Shown here one piece after another: positions 8,393 to 16,420 of a stretch of 64,000 nt of DNA (within the stretch, counting starts at the first letter, position 1; each line of letters opens with the position of its first letter). The stretch covers positions 186,001 through 250,000 of the forward strand of contig NZ_JAYFUL010000001.1 of assembly GCF_034928825.1 (NCBI RefSeq). Direction: 5' to 3'. Below the pieces are notes generated by a model. The model was not told where the DNA came from. It saw only the letters and a program-made list of their open reading frames with translations, and did not search any database. The position numbers were made by a program, and so were the translations under genes. The stretch comes from Arcicella aquatica (GTDB lineage: Bacteria > Bacteroidota > Bacteroidia > Cytophagales > Spirosomataceae).

Positions 8393-8956
8393 ATGAAAAA
8401 GCTTCTATTATTATCCATCCTTTTTTTACCCCTTTCAATCAACAGCCATGCTCAATGCGAACTAATGAAAGTGGAAATTAAAGATACTACTGTCAAGAAA
8501 GCTCTAAAAGAATATATTGGTCTGGGCTATAAGTACAATAAGCTTCCAGGGGATAAAGGTATTGTTTTATTACATATTAGTAGAGGTATGAAATATATGG
8601 GAAATGACATATATGAGATGAAAACTTCGTTGGATGTATGCATCACTTGGGATAATCATTATAAAGAGTACAAAACACCTTATACCAATTATACCATTAT
8701 TGATGATGAGATTGTTTTGATACAGTATGAAGGACAAGGGGGCATAATAACATCTTCTGAAGAATGTTCAAAGTGTATAGATAAAATTGTTGGTAATAAA
8801 GTAAAACAATTCCCTCCTCTTGAAGAATACTGGACGACATTACCTCTTTCAAATAAAAGAGTGAAAATGAGAAAGGATCGTAAAGTAGAAATTTATATGG
8901 GTGGTTCTTATTGGATAGATAGTAAAGGAAATTACACCTTTGGATATGGTATTTAA
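8393..8956 (+). CDS. Secreted protein of unknown function, tandem copy 2
   Basis: A 187-residue paralogue of the upstream gene, with the same length, signal peptide, ITWDNHYKE core and Cys-x-x-Cys (EECSKCID). Differences are concentrated at about 56-72 (the variable segment after HISRG) and around the C-terminus. The central segments YTNYTIIDDEIVLI and CIDKIVGNKVKQFP are unchanged. This pattern of a fixed core with a variable patch suggests both copies are functional and diverging. No function can be assigned. Confidence 0.75.
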   Translation: MKKLLLLSILFLPLSINSHAQCELMKVEIKDTTVKKALKEYIGLGYKYNKLPGDKGIVLLHISRGMKYMGNDIYEMKTSLDVCITWDNHYKEYKTPYTNYTIIDDEIVLIQYEGQGGIITSSEECSKCIDKIVGNKVKQFPPLEEYWTTLPLSNKRVKMRKDRKVEIYMGGSYWIDSKGNYTFGYGI

Positions 8957-8965
8957 TGTTTCAAT

Positions 8966-9000
8966 TTTTGAGCCATAGCTTTAAAAGCTATGACTCAAAA
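8966..9000. terminator. Bidirectional hairpin between convergent genes
   Basis: The arms TTTTGAGCCATAGCTTT and AAAGCTATGACTCAAAA pair with one mismatch. The hairpin lies 9 bp after the plus-strand gene and 3 bp after the end of the minus-strand gene, so it probably serves both. Runs of T/A follow on either strand. Confidence 0.7.
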
Positions 9001-9003
9001 AAA

Positions 9004-9543
9004 CTACAAAAACATTTCCTGCAAAGCCTTCCAAAGGGCTTTTTTCTTTTCTACATCATGCTGCAATTCACTCAATGCATGAGAAAACAAAAAACGAATA
9101 TTTTTGATTTCTTTGGTTTGATATGGATTGAGTGGAATTTCAAGCTTTATCTTTTGCAGCGCGACCCCAAAAGTAATAAAATGACTAATAAGGTTTTGCG
9201 AGAAAGCTGTTCTGGCATTCATCTGGCTCAAATCTGCCAAGTGAACTAAATCTATCTGATTAAGATTGAGCTTTACAGCCGTCAAGATTTTAGCCAATAA
9301 CGCTTGGTCTGCTTCGCTATATTCATCTACCAAAATAACTATTCTGTGATTAGGCACAAAATGTAAAACTTTTACCTCTTCTACTTTGGTGTCAGCTTTT
9401 ACTATTGTTTTTTCCTCAACAGGTGTTGCAATTTGGCTATTTTCAACAGCTATTTCTTCTTTTTGCAAACTATGTTCAGGAATTACATACAATTGTTCTC
9501 CTACAAAAAGTTGTTGAAAAAGGATGGTATTATTCTCGGGCAT
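9004..9543 (-). CDS. Unknown protein, possible Pol III psi-like (HolD-like)
   Basis: A 179-residue cytoplasmic protein. Residues 1-60 are low in structure and rich in Glu/Val. The C-terminal part (about 65-179) looks like a compact alpha/beta domain: a strand HRIVILVDE, a helix LLAKILTAVKL, a strand-like stretch with ISHFITFGV, and a helical tail SHALSELQHDVEKKKALWKALQEMF. This order, and the FGV plus terminal helix with Lys-x-x-Leu-Trp, reminds me of the uracil-DNA-glycosylase-like fold of DNA polymerase III psi. That is a resemblance by eye only. The gene is the last of a three-gene minus-strand run after the permease and hydrolase. Confidence 0.5.
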   Translation of the reverse strand: MPENNTILFQQLFVGEQLYVIPEHSLQKEEIAVENSQIATPVEEKTIVKADTKVEEVKVLHFVPNHRIVILVDEYSEADQALLAKILTAVKLNLNQIDLVHLADLSQMNARTAFSQNLISHFITFGVALQKIKLEIPLNPYQTKEIKNIRFLFSHALSELQHDVEKKKALWKALQEMFL

Positions 9544-9555
9544 TATCTCTTACAA

Positions 9556-10278
9556 TTAACATTTCAACAAAAACTTCCCTACAAATTTCAAACAATCTTC
9601 TGGTTCTTCAATCATCCCCATGTGTCCGACTTCATCAAGAATAGAAGATGAGAAAAATTTAGGTATCATAATTTGTGCTTTGGCATCTGCTGGAGCTACA
9701 CTTTTATCTCTTTCACCAATAATAAACATTACAGGACAACGCAACGACTTCAACACGTGCTTGCGGTCGGGACGGTCGCGCATGGCTTCCATTCCGGCAA
9801 TCAATGCTTCAACAGGCAAAGACGAAGACGCATCTATGTGTTTTTGGATGATTTCAGGATATTTTTTGGCAAAAGCTTCTGCATATAAATTAGGTGTCGA
9901 AACTTTGATAAAAGCTTCCGCACCATGCGTTTTTATGAACTCCACATTTTTATTTCTAGCCGCCTTTTTCTCGTCTGAATCTGCAAAGGCTGTAGAATGA
10001 AAAAGTCCAACACCTAATACTTTGTCAGGATATTTTTCCGCAAATGCCAAAGCAATATACCCTCCCATTGAGTGCCCGATGATTACACATTTTTCAAAAC
10101 CGCTTTCGCTAACTTTTTTTTCCACAAAATCAGCGTAATCATCAATCGTCTTTAGATTACTCAATCGTGCATATTCTGGAACAATTATATAAAAATCCTT
10201 TTGTAAAAAAGGTACATAACCGCTCCAAATGGTAGCATCCTCACCATAACCATGTAATAATACAACTGCTTTTTTCAT
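9556..10278 (-). CDS. Alpha/beta hydrolase
   Basis: A 240-residue cytoplasmic alpha/beta-fold hydrolase. The oxyanion-hole motif is LLHGYGED at the N-terminus, the nucleophile elbow is GHSMGG (S70), the catalytic Asp lies in GERDKSVAP and the His in EVGHMGM. Such enzymes are esterases, lactonases or related C-X hydrolases, and no substrate can be read from the sequence. I begin at the ATG at 10276-10278 (MKKAVVLLHG), because the seven extra codons of the longer frame lie before the first strand and look unrelated. It is 12 bp before the next gene and 41 bp after the permease, consistent with an operon. Confidence 0.85.
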   Translation of the reverse strand: MKKAVVLLHGYGEDATIWSGYVPFLQKDFYIIVPEYARLSNLKTIDDYADFVEKKVSESGFEKCVIIGHSMGGYIALAFAEKYPDKVLGVGLFHSTAFADSDEKKAARNKNVEFIKTHGAEAFIKVSTPNLYAEAFAKKYPEIIQKHIDASSSLPVEALIAGMEAMRDRPDRKHVLKSLRCPVMFIIGERDKSVAPADAKAQIMIPKFFSSSILDEVGHMGMIEEPEDCLKFVGKFLLKC

Positions 10279-10319
10279 AATATTGATATCAGAAGTCAAG
10301 TCTAAACACTTGCTTCTTT

Positions 10320-11669
10320 TTATTTAATGATAGTTTTTGGAGCCATTTTCCCTCCAAACTTTAATACGAACCCAAGCAAACACACAATCAAACTTCCAAA
10401 AAATAAAACACTTAAATACTGATTATAATACACAATAGCAACCATACATACCAAAGACAACACTAAGGCTATAATAGGAAAATATGGATAAAAAGGAGCA
10501 ATAAAAGGTCGGTCTAGCTGAGGTTCTTTTTTCCGTAAAGCTAACAAACTCAACATACTCATGGCATACATTACCACAGCCCCCAAGCCCGACATAATAA
10601 TGATTTTATTGGTTGTACCCGTAAAAATAGCAATTGCTCCTACTACACCGCCCGCTATCAATGCCCAATGAGGCGTTTGATACTTTTTGTTAACAACTGA
10701 TAAAAATTTAGGCAAATAACCCGCCCGAGCCAACGCAAAGATTTGTCGAGAATAACTAATCGTATTACAATGAAACGAAGCAATCAAGCCAAATAGTCCT
10801 AAACTAGCAAACACTTTTGAAAGACTATTGTTTTTTCCTAAGGCCATCGATAGTGTTTCGGGCAAAGGATAGTCAATATTACTCAATGTTCGCCAATCGC
10901 CAACACCTCCGCTCAGAATCATTACGCCCAAAGCCAATATTACCAAAGTAATGATACTAGAAATATAGGCTTTTGGAATAGTAGTACGGGGTTCTTTTAC
11001 CTCCTCTGCTACCATGGCTACGCCTTCAATCGCTACAAAAAACCATATTGCAAAAGGTATACCAGCAAAAACACTATCGACCGTGATAGTAGGTGGATTG
11101 TTGGCAATAAAGTTTTCTGTTTTGTAAAAAGGAAAGATAACCGCTATAAAAATGATTAATTCTAAAACCGACAAAATAGTGACAAACAATGAAAACCGTG
11201 CAGATTCTTTGATACCGAAAAGATTTATCGTAATAAATATCACATACATGCTTATTGCCGTAGGTACTACAGGAATAGCTGGATGTAGGAAATTGACATA
11301 ACTCCCAAGGGCATAAGCAATCGCAGGTGGTGCTAATAAAAAATCTACTAATGTGGCAAAACCTGCAATAAAACCGCCCACTTGACCAAACGCTCTGTTG
11401 GCATAATCAAAAGCTCCACCAGCATGAGGAATAGACGTTGTAAGCTCGGTATAGGAGAAAATAAAGGTAATATACATTACCGTCACCAACAATGTTGCTA
11501 TTAAAAAGCCAATTGTTCCAGAGGAAGCCCAGCCATAATTCCAGCCAAAATACTCACCTGAAATAACAAGTCCTACTGCAATTGCCCACAATTGGGTAGT
11601 ATTAATAACTTTTTTAAGGGTTGGTTGATGGTTGTCGGCTGTCGGTTCTCGGCTGTCGATTGTCTGCAT
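10320..11669 (-). CDS. APC-family permease, ethanolamine permease-like
   Basis: A 449-residue inner-membrane transporter with about 12 membrane segments, of the amino acid-polyamine-organocation family. The first membrane segment carries VISGEYFGWNYG, a sequence I associate with the ethanolamine permease (Eat) subfamily. The GAFDYANRAFG motif at segment 3 and the GVAMVAEEVKEPRTTIPKAY loop are also typical. No ethanolamine ammonia-lyase gene is in the window, so the substrate stays uncertain. The first 15 residues are encoded by a repeat-like GTCGGCTGTCGG stretch (11634-11663) and look unlike a normal permease start. A GTG or TTG nearer to KKVINTTQLW cannot be excluded. Confidence 0.8.
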   Translation of the reverse strand: MQTIDSREPTADNHQPTLKKVINTTQLWAIAVGLVISGEYFGWNYGWASSGTIGFLIATLLVTVMYITFIFSYTELTTSIPHAGGAFDYANRAFGQVGGFIAGFATLVDFLLAPPAIAYALGSYVNFLHPAIPVVPTAISMYVIFITINLFGIKESARFSLFVTILSVLELIIFIAVIFPFYKTENFIANNPPTITVDSVFAGIPFAIWFFVAIEGVAMVAEEVKEPRTTIPKAYISSIITLVILALGVMILSGGVGDWRTLSNIDYPLPETLSMALGKNNSLSKVFASLGLFGLIASFHCNTISYSRQIFALARAGYLPKFLSVVNKKYQTPHWALIAGGVVGAIAIFTGTTNKIIIMSGLGAVVMYAMSMLSLLALRKKEPQLDRPFIAPFYPYFPIIALVLSLVCMVAIVYYNQYLSVLFFGSLIVCLLGFVLKFGGKMAPKTIIK

Positions 11670-11848
11670 AAGTTTATAGTATTAATAAGGATTAAAATGC
11701 TGATGAATTGATAATGCTATATATTTTAAATTAAGACGAAACCCACAAACGCTACTAAAACCCATTCCAAAAACCTAGTTACTAAAAAATTGATAGCCGA
11801 ATTTCGACTGCATAGCGCCATTTTCAAAATGGCTAATTAAACAAATAT

Positions 11849-11881
11849 ACAAAAGGCTCAGAGAATCTCTGAGCCTTTTGT
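11849..11881. terminator. Strong hairpin terminator after cysteine desulfurase
   Basis: A 14-bp stem, AAAAGGCTCAGAG / CTCTGAGCCTTTT, with a tight loop and T runs on both strands. It lies 30 bp past the stop of the minus-strand cysteine desulfurase gene. Confidence 0.88.
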
Positions 11882-11910
11882 ATTAAATTCTAAATTGATA
11901 ATTATAGCAC

Positions 11911-13053
11911 CTAAGCTGTTACTTTCAACATACTCACCAATTTATCTACTACATAATCAATCTCTTCTATCGTATTATACTTTGAAAACGAGAATCTAAC
12001 TGATGGTCTTTCAGGCGAAACATTCAAGGCAGTTAATACGTGTGAGCCAATATCTGAGCCACTTGTACAGGCACTTCCACCCGACGCTGAGATTTTGTTG
12101 ATATCTAAATTGAACAAAAACATATCTGCTTCTTCAGATGGTGGGAAACTTACATTTAGCACCGTGTAAAGGCTTTTATCTAAATTGTCAGAGTCGCCAT
12201 TGAATTCAACATCATCTAATTCACTGCTTAATCTAGCAATCATTCTAGCTTTCAGTGTTTCAACATGCTTTCTGTGTTCGTCCATGCCTGCATAAGCAAT
12301 TTCTAATGCTTTAGCCAACCCTACGATACCATATACATTTTCCGTTCCTCCACGCATATTTCTTTCTTGCGAACCGCCATGAATAAAGGGAGTTATTTTG
12401 CTCTTGGCATTGATGTACAAAAAACCAACGCCTTTAGGACCATGAAATTTATGCGCTGCACCTACCAAGAAATCAATTTTCATTTGTTGTAAATCATGTC
12501 GATAATGTCCCATAGTTTGGACGGTATCTGAATGAAAAATAGCACCGTAGTCTTCGCACAATTGCCCAACCACTGTTAAATCTAACAAGTTACCGATTTC
12601 ATTATTCCCATGCATCAACGAAACTAATGTCTTCGGGTTATCACGTAGTAATTCTTCTAAATGCTTTAAATCTACATGACCTTTTGTATCCAATTCAACA
12701 TAACTTAGCTTGATTTTCCCTTTTTTAGCCATGTATTCCAATGTATGAAGTACAGCATGGTGTTCAAGAGGCGAAGTAATGGCATGTGTGATGCCGAAAT
12801 CTTCAATAGAACGGACGATAGCAGTGTTGTCTGCCTCTGTTCCACCAGAGGTAAAAAAGATTTCCGCAGGCGAGGTATTTAATAACCCTGCAATCGTTTT
12901 TCTGGCACGCTCAATGGTATTACGCACTTCACGTCCGTGAGTATGGATAGAAGATGGATTTCCAAAATTAGATTCCATCATGGGTAACATCGCTTCGATT
13001 ACTGCTTTGTCCATTGGGGTTGTGGCAGCATTATCTAAATAAATTCTATTCAT
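11911..13053 (-). CDS. Cysteine desulfurase (IscS/NifS family)
   Basis: A 380-residue PLP enzyme that takes sulfur from cysteine as a persulfide for Fe-S cluster and thio-cofactor synthesis. The PLP-binding Lys is K202 in GAAHKFHGPKG. The catalytic His pair is at 98-99 (LEHHA). The persulfide-carrying Cys is C329 in ASGGSACTSGSDIGSH, on the long mobile loop typical of group I (IscS/NifS) enzymes. The N-terminal IYLDNAATTP is the family hallmark. No iscU or other Fe-S assembly gene is adjacent, so the gene stands alone with its own terminator. Confidence 0.93.
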   Translation of the reverse strand: MNRIYLDNAATTPMDKAVIEAMLPMMESNFGNPSSIHTHGREVRNTIERARKTIAGLLNTSPAEIFFTSGGTEADNTAIVRSIEDFGITHAITSPLEHHAVLHTLEYMAKKGKIKLSYVELDTKGHVDLKHLEELLRDNPKTLVSLMHGNNEIGNLLDLTVVGQLCEDYGAIFHSDTVQTMGHYRHDLQQMKIDFLVGAAHKFHGPKGVGFLYINAKSKITPFIHGGSQERNMRGGTENVYGIVGLAKALEIAYAGMDEHRKHVETLKARMIARLSSELDDVEFNGDSDNLDKSLYTVLNVSFPPSEEADMFLFNLDINKISASGGSACTSGSDIGSHVLTALNVSPERPSVRFSFSKYNTIEEIDYVVDKLVSMLKVTA

Positions 13054-13104
13054 TTGCTTGATAAAGTCTATTACTTCTGTCTATTTAATTGGATTTCTTA
13101 TAAA

Positions 13105-13139
13105 TGCAGAATGTCAGCCCATAGGTCTGACATTCTGCA
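13105..13139. terminator. Perfect 13-bp hairpin between two minus-strand genes
   Basis: The arms TGCAGAATGTCAG and CTGACATTCTGCA pair perfectly around a 9-nt loop. It follows the envelope-protein gene (ends at 13161) and precedes the cysteine desulfurase gene. The T run on the minus strand is weak (GCATTTATAAG), so it may be a transcript-stabilising or weak termination hairpin. Confidence 0.55.
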
Positions 13140-13160
13140 CAAATCTCATTATTCGTATTT

Positions 13161-14240
13161 TTAAAACTCATACTGATAGCCAACTGCTATTTGTCGTAAA
13201 CTCTTATCAGTTGATTCTCTGTATTCAATTTTTACAGCTCTTTTCCAGCTAAGCCCAGCGCCCAAAAAACCATTACCTCCATATCTTCCAATCCAAGACA
13301 TTCCTGCATTGAAAAAAGGTCTAAAACTCTTATGACCCAAAAACTTCCCAAATAATAAACTTACGTTATATACTTGAATAACATCATCAGGTTGAGGATA
13401 ATAGTAAATACTCTGATCTCTGCTAATATTACTAATATTATTATAGGTACCCTCTACTTGCAAATAAGTATTATTAAAATTACGAGGGAAACTCATCCTT
13501 ACTGATAGTCCAGCAAGCCAATTCTTTGGATTATCAACGTTTAAATAATGCCCTCCTATAACACCCACAGCAAACCTAGTCTTATCGTTTTTATTTAAGC
13601 TTGCATCTATTGTTGATACTGACTCACTATCCTTACATTTCAAATATGACACACATAGTTTTGAAATATCATTTTTAGAATATGGAAAATCATCATTAAT
13701 TTTAATTTTATCACAATCCGCAAACAATGCCCTTAACTGACCGACATATCCCTTTTTAGTTGTAAGAAACATTCTATCATTCTCATAATGATAATCTTCT
13801 GAAAAAAATAATTCTTGAAAAATATTATCTTTTTCGATAAATAGATGATTTTTTCCTTTTGGGTCAACAAATTCAAAAAGTATTATCTTAGGAGTTTTCA
13901 AGAAAACCCTTAAAAAATAATCACCTCTAAAAAATGCTGCAATAATTTCGCTATTGGCTTCTTTTGGTGTATCATGATCAATTTTAACATCAATCTTTTT
14001 AGAGATATAAACTTCATCATGCACAAAAAACTCTTCAGCACTTTGAGCATTTATTAGTTCAACGGTGCTATTTAAGCTAGCTTTAAATTCTATTGTGTGG
14101 GGAGTCCTTAACCAACTCTCATACTTAATAAAACCTTCATTTTTTTTCCCATCTTTAATATAATAGCCTACTTCAAAATTTTGGGAATAAATTGGCAAAA
14201 ATCCTGTCATTAAGAAAAACAATAAAACTATCTTTTTCAT
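13161..14240 (-). CDS. Exported protein of unknown function, beta-barrel tail
   Basis: A 359-residue exported protein with a Sec signal peptide (about 1-19, ending IYSQ). The first half (20-210) is a charged beta-rich domain starting FEVGYYIKDGKKNEGFIKYESW. It resembles a recurrent Bacteroidetes surface family that I cannot name. The second half (about 215-359) has alternating hydrophobic strands (FAVGVIGGHYL, SVRMSFPRNF, FFNAGMSWIG) and ends in YQYEF with a C-terminal aromatic residue, as in outer-membrane beta-barrels. It probably sits in the outer membrane. No enzymatic motif is seen. It is followed by the hairpin at 13105-13139. Confidence 0.7.
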   Translation of the reverse strand: MKKIVLLFFLMTGFLPIYSQNFEVGYYIKDGKKNEGFIKYESWLRTPHTIEFKASLNSTVELINAQSAEEFFVHDEVYISKKIDVKIDHDTPKEANSEIIAAFFRGDYFLRVFLKTPKIILFEFVDPKGKNHLFIEKDNIFQELFFSEDYHYENDRMFLTTKKGYVGQLRALFADCDKIKINDDFPYSKNDISKLCVSYLKCKDSESVSTIDASLNKNDKTRFAVGVIGGHYLNVDNPKNWLAGLSVRMSFPRNFNNTYLQVEGTYNNISNISRDQSIYYYPQPDDVIQVYNVSLLFGKFLGHKSFRPFFNAGMSWIGRYGGNGFLGAGLSWKRAVKIEYRESTDKSLRQIAVGYQYEF

Positions 14241-14289
14241 TCAATTAGGTGTTTTTATTTAAAATTAGTTAAGTGTAAAGTAGCAAATT

Positions 14290-15681
14290 TTATTTCCCAG
14301 CGACAATCTCCTTAATATCACTCATCAATTTCTTAGCTAAATTATCAGCTTTGGTGATTGAATCTGATTCAGAATATATCCTAATAATAGGTTCAGTATT
14401 TGATTTTCTAAGGTGAACCCACTCTTTATCAAATTCAATTTTTACGCCATCAATCGCATTGATTGGGTTTTTAGCATACTTTTTCTGAATAGCTTCCAAC
14501 ACTCCATCTACATCAATATCTGGCGTAAGTTCAATTTTATTTTTTGAAATATAGTATTCAGGATAGCCTTTTCTCATTACTGAGATTCGCTTGCCTGATT
14601 TGGCTAAATGTGTCAAAAACAATGCAATACCCACCAATGCATCACGGCCATAGTGTAATGCTGGATAGATAATACCGCCATTCCCTTCGCCACCGATTAC
14701 TGCTTTAGCAGATTTCATCAAGGTCACTACGTTTACTTCTCCAACGGCCGAAGCATAATATTTTCCACCAGCCTTCTCTGTTACATCGCGTAAAGCACGT
14801 GTCGAAGAAAGGTTTGATACTGAGTTTCCTTTATGGTTTTGTAAAATATAATCTGCCACTGCTACTAAAGTATATTCTTCTCCAAATGGAGAACCGTCTT
14901 CACACATAAAGCACAGTCTATCTACATCTGGGTCAACTACTATTCCTACATCAAACTTACCTTTTTCAATAGCCTTCGTAATATCGGTTAAGTTTTCAGG
15001 GAGTGGTTCTGGATTATGTGCAAAATGCCCCGTAGGTTCACAGTGCAATTTTGTAATTTGTGTCACCCCCAATGCTTCAAGCAACATCGGTACAGCTATT
15101 CCTCCTGATGAGTTTACAGCATCAACAATTACTTTAAAGTTCTTATTTTTGATAGCTTCAACATCTACTAATGGTAAAGCCAAAATCAAATCAATATGCT
15201 TTTGAAGCCAAGTATCATCTTGGGTATAGCTTCCTAATTTCTTGACATCAACAAAATCAAAATCTTCATTTTCAGCAATCAGCAGCATTTCTTCTCCATC
15301 ATTGCCAGAAATAAATTCACCTGCGGCATTCAATAACTTTAAGGCATTCCATTGAATAGGATTATGGCTTGCCGTTAGAATAATACCTCCTGCGGCATTT
15401 TCGGCAGGTACGGCCATTTCAACGGTTGGTGTTGTAGAAAGTCCTAAATCAAGTACACTTAATCCTAAACTTTGGAGTGTACCTACTACCAATTTAGAAA
15501 CCATGTCTCCAGAAAGACGAGCATCACGTCCAAGCACAATCTTAAGGGTCTCAGGGTTTCTTCTTTTTAACCAAGTGCCGAAAGCTGCTGTAAATTTAAC
15601 AACGTCTAAAGGTGTTAAGGATTCTCCTGCTTTTCCACCGATAGTTCCTCTAATGCCTGATATTGATTTGATTAGTGTCAA
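14290..15681 (-). CDS. glmM: Phosphoglucosamine mutase-type hexose phosphomutase
   Basis: A 463-residue alpha-D-phosphohexomutase. The phosphorylated Ser is S105 in the loop ILTASHNPIQWNALK, and the magnesium loop is DPDVDRLCF. The sugar-binding loop is GGEGNGGIIYP, and the C-terminal phosphate-binding loop is RKSNTEPIIRIY. In Bacteroidetes this type is the usual phosphoglucosamine mutase, which makes glucosamine-1-phosphate for peptidoglycan and lipopolysaccharide. A phosphomannomutase or phosphoglucomutase activity cannot be excluded from the motifs alone. The IRGTIGG N-terminus supports the chosen start. Confidence 0.87.
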   Translation of the reverse strand: MTLIKSISGIRGTIGGKAGESLTPLDVVKFTAAFGTWLKRRNPETLKIVLGRDARLSGDMVSKLVVGTLQSLGLSVLDLGLSTTPTVEMAVPAENAAGGIILTASHNPIQWNALKLLNAAGEFISGNDGEEMLLIAENEDFDFVDVKKLGSYTQDDTWLQKHIDLILALPLVDVEAIKNKNFKVIVDAVNSSGGIAVPMLLEALGVTQITKLHCEPTGHFAHNPEPLPENLTDITKAIEKGKFDVGIVVDPDVDRLCFMCEDGSPFGEEYTLVAVADYILQNHKGNSVSNLSSTRALRDVTEKAGGKYYASAVGEVNVVTLMKSAKAVIGGEGNGGIIYPALHYGRDALVGIALFLTHLAKSGKRISVMRKGYPEYYISKNKIELTPDIDVDGVLEAIQKKYAKNPINAIDGVKIEFDKEWVHLRKSNTEPIIRIYSESDSITKADNLAKKLMSDIKEIVAGK

Positions 15682-15856
15682 TTGCTTAATAAAATTTTTA
15701 AAAATCGTTTAATTATCAAAAACTAAAGTTAATATAAAAATGCTTGTCTGCTATGATAAACCTAAATTGTATCTATTTAATTGTGCATAAATTTATCTTG
15801 CGGTATTCTTTAAGTTTCTTTAACGATATTTTGGTACGTGTACGAAATGATATTAA

Positions 15857-15892
15857 CATAAAAGCCTTCAAACTGAATAGCTTGAAGGCTTT
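15857..15892 (-). terminator. Terminator after the tRNA-Gln array
   Basis: The minus strand reads AGCCTTCAA, a 10-nt loop, TTGAAGGCT, then TTTT. It lies directly after the 3' end of the last tRNA-Gln gene. Its sequence differs from the two hairpins that lie between the tRNA copies. Confidence 0.8.
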
Positions 15893-15895
15893 TTG

Positions 15896-15966
15896 TTAAC
15901 CGACATGGATTCGAACCATGAATGACGGTACCAAAAACCGTAGTGTTACCATTACACCATCGGTCA
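15896..15966 (-). tRNA. tRNA-Gln(TTG), third in the transcript
   Basis: A 71-nt cloverleaf without encoded CCA. The acceptor stem is TGACCGA / TCGGTTA with the weak T1-A72 pair usual for tRNA-Gln. The D arm is GTGT-AATGGTA-ACAC. The anticodon stem is ACGGT / ACCGT with loop TTTTGGT, giving anticodon TTG (reads CAA/CAG). The T arm is CATGG-TTCGAAT-CCATG. It is identical to the two copies upstream. Confidence 0.95.
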
Positions 15967-16008
15967 ATATAATTCTTTTGTGAGTTGACTTGTTAATTAA
16001 AAATCTCT

Positions 16009-16035
16009 CGAAACAATTGTTTCAAGAGATTTTTG
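16009..16035 (-). terminator. Hairpin in tRNA spacer (also at 16149-16175)
   Basis: The stem is AAATCTCT-T/C-GAAACA with TGTTTC-AGAGATTT around a short ATT loop, followed by TTTTT on the minus strand. The same hairpin is repeated in the second spacer, because the 140-bp unit is duplicated. It looks like an intrinsic terminator but lies inside a presumed polycistronic tRNA transcript. It could terminate partially or serve as a processing site. Confidence 0.6.
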
Positions 16036-16106
16036 TTAACCGACATGGATTCGAACCATGAATGACGGTACCAAAAACCGTAGTGTTACCATTACACCAT
16101 CGGTCA
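16036..16106 (-). tRNA. tRNA-Gln(TTG), second in the transcript
   Basis: Identical in sequence to the genes at 15896-15966 and 16176-16246. It is the middle member of a tandem array with a 140-bp period. The 69-nt spacer to its neighbour contains an AAATCTCTTGAAACA / TGTTTCGAGAGATTT hairpin followed by T residues. Confidence 0.95.
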
Positions 16107-16175
16107 ATATAATTCTTTTGTGAGTTGACTTGTTAATTAAAAATCTCTCGAAACAATTGTTTCAAGAGATTTTTG

Positions 16176-16246
16176 TTAACCGACATGGATTCGAACCATG
16201 AATGACGGTACCAAAAACCGTAGTGTTACCATTACACCATCGGTCA
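16176..16246 (-). tRNA. tRNA-Gln(TTG), first in the transcript
   Basis: Identical to the other two copies and nearest to the only recognisable promoter (16267-16297), which would start transcription about 14 nt before the mature 5' end. Confidence 0.95.
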
Positions 16247-16266
16247 ATCACATTTGAATTGTGGTG

Positions 16267-16297
16267 CAAAATTAGTCGTATAATTCGGCTTTGTCAA
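16267..16297 (-). promoter_or_regulatory. Promoter of the tRNA-Gln array
   Basis: On the minus strand TTGACA (16292-16297) is followed after 17 nt by TAATTTTG (16267-16274), a perfect TAnnTTTG -7 box. It points into the tRNA array. No equivalent is seen in the spacers between the tRNA copies. Confidence 0.75.
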
Positions 16298-16420
16298 GTC
16301 ATTTTTTCAAAAAATAAAAAAATGACACATTAATATTTTATAAGTTATTGACTAATTGACCTTTATATTTCAAAAAAAACATCATCTCTACCTTACTATT
16401 TATGGTAGAAGCAGGATATT

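Noticed and set aside
8956..9249. 97-aa plus-strand open frame at the end of the paralogue pair
   Set aside because: It reads through the bidirectional hairpin and is antisense to the psi-like gene, with no motif.
15896..16246. Regular 140-bp direct repeats, as in a CRISPR array
   Set aside because: The repeats are complete tRNA-Gln genes plus identical spacers. CRISPR spacers would differ.
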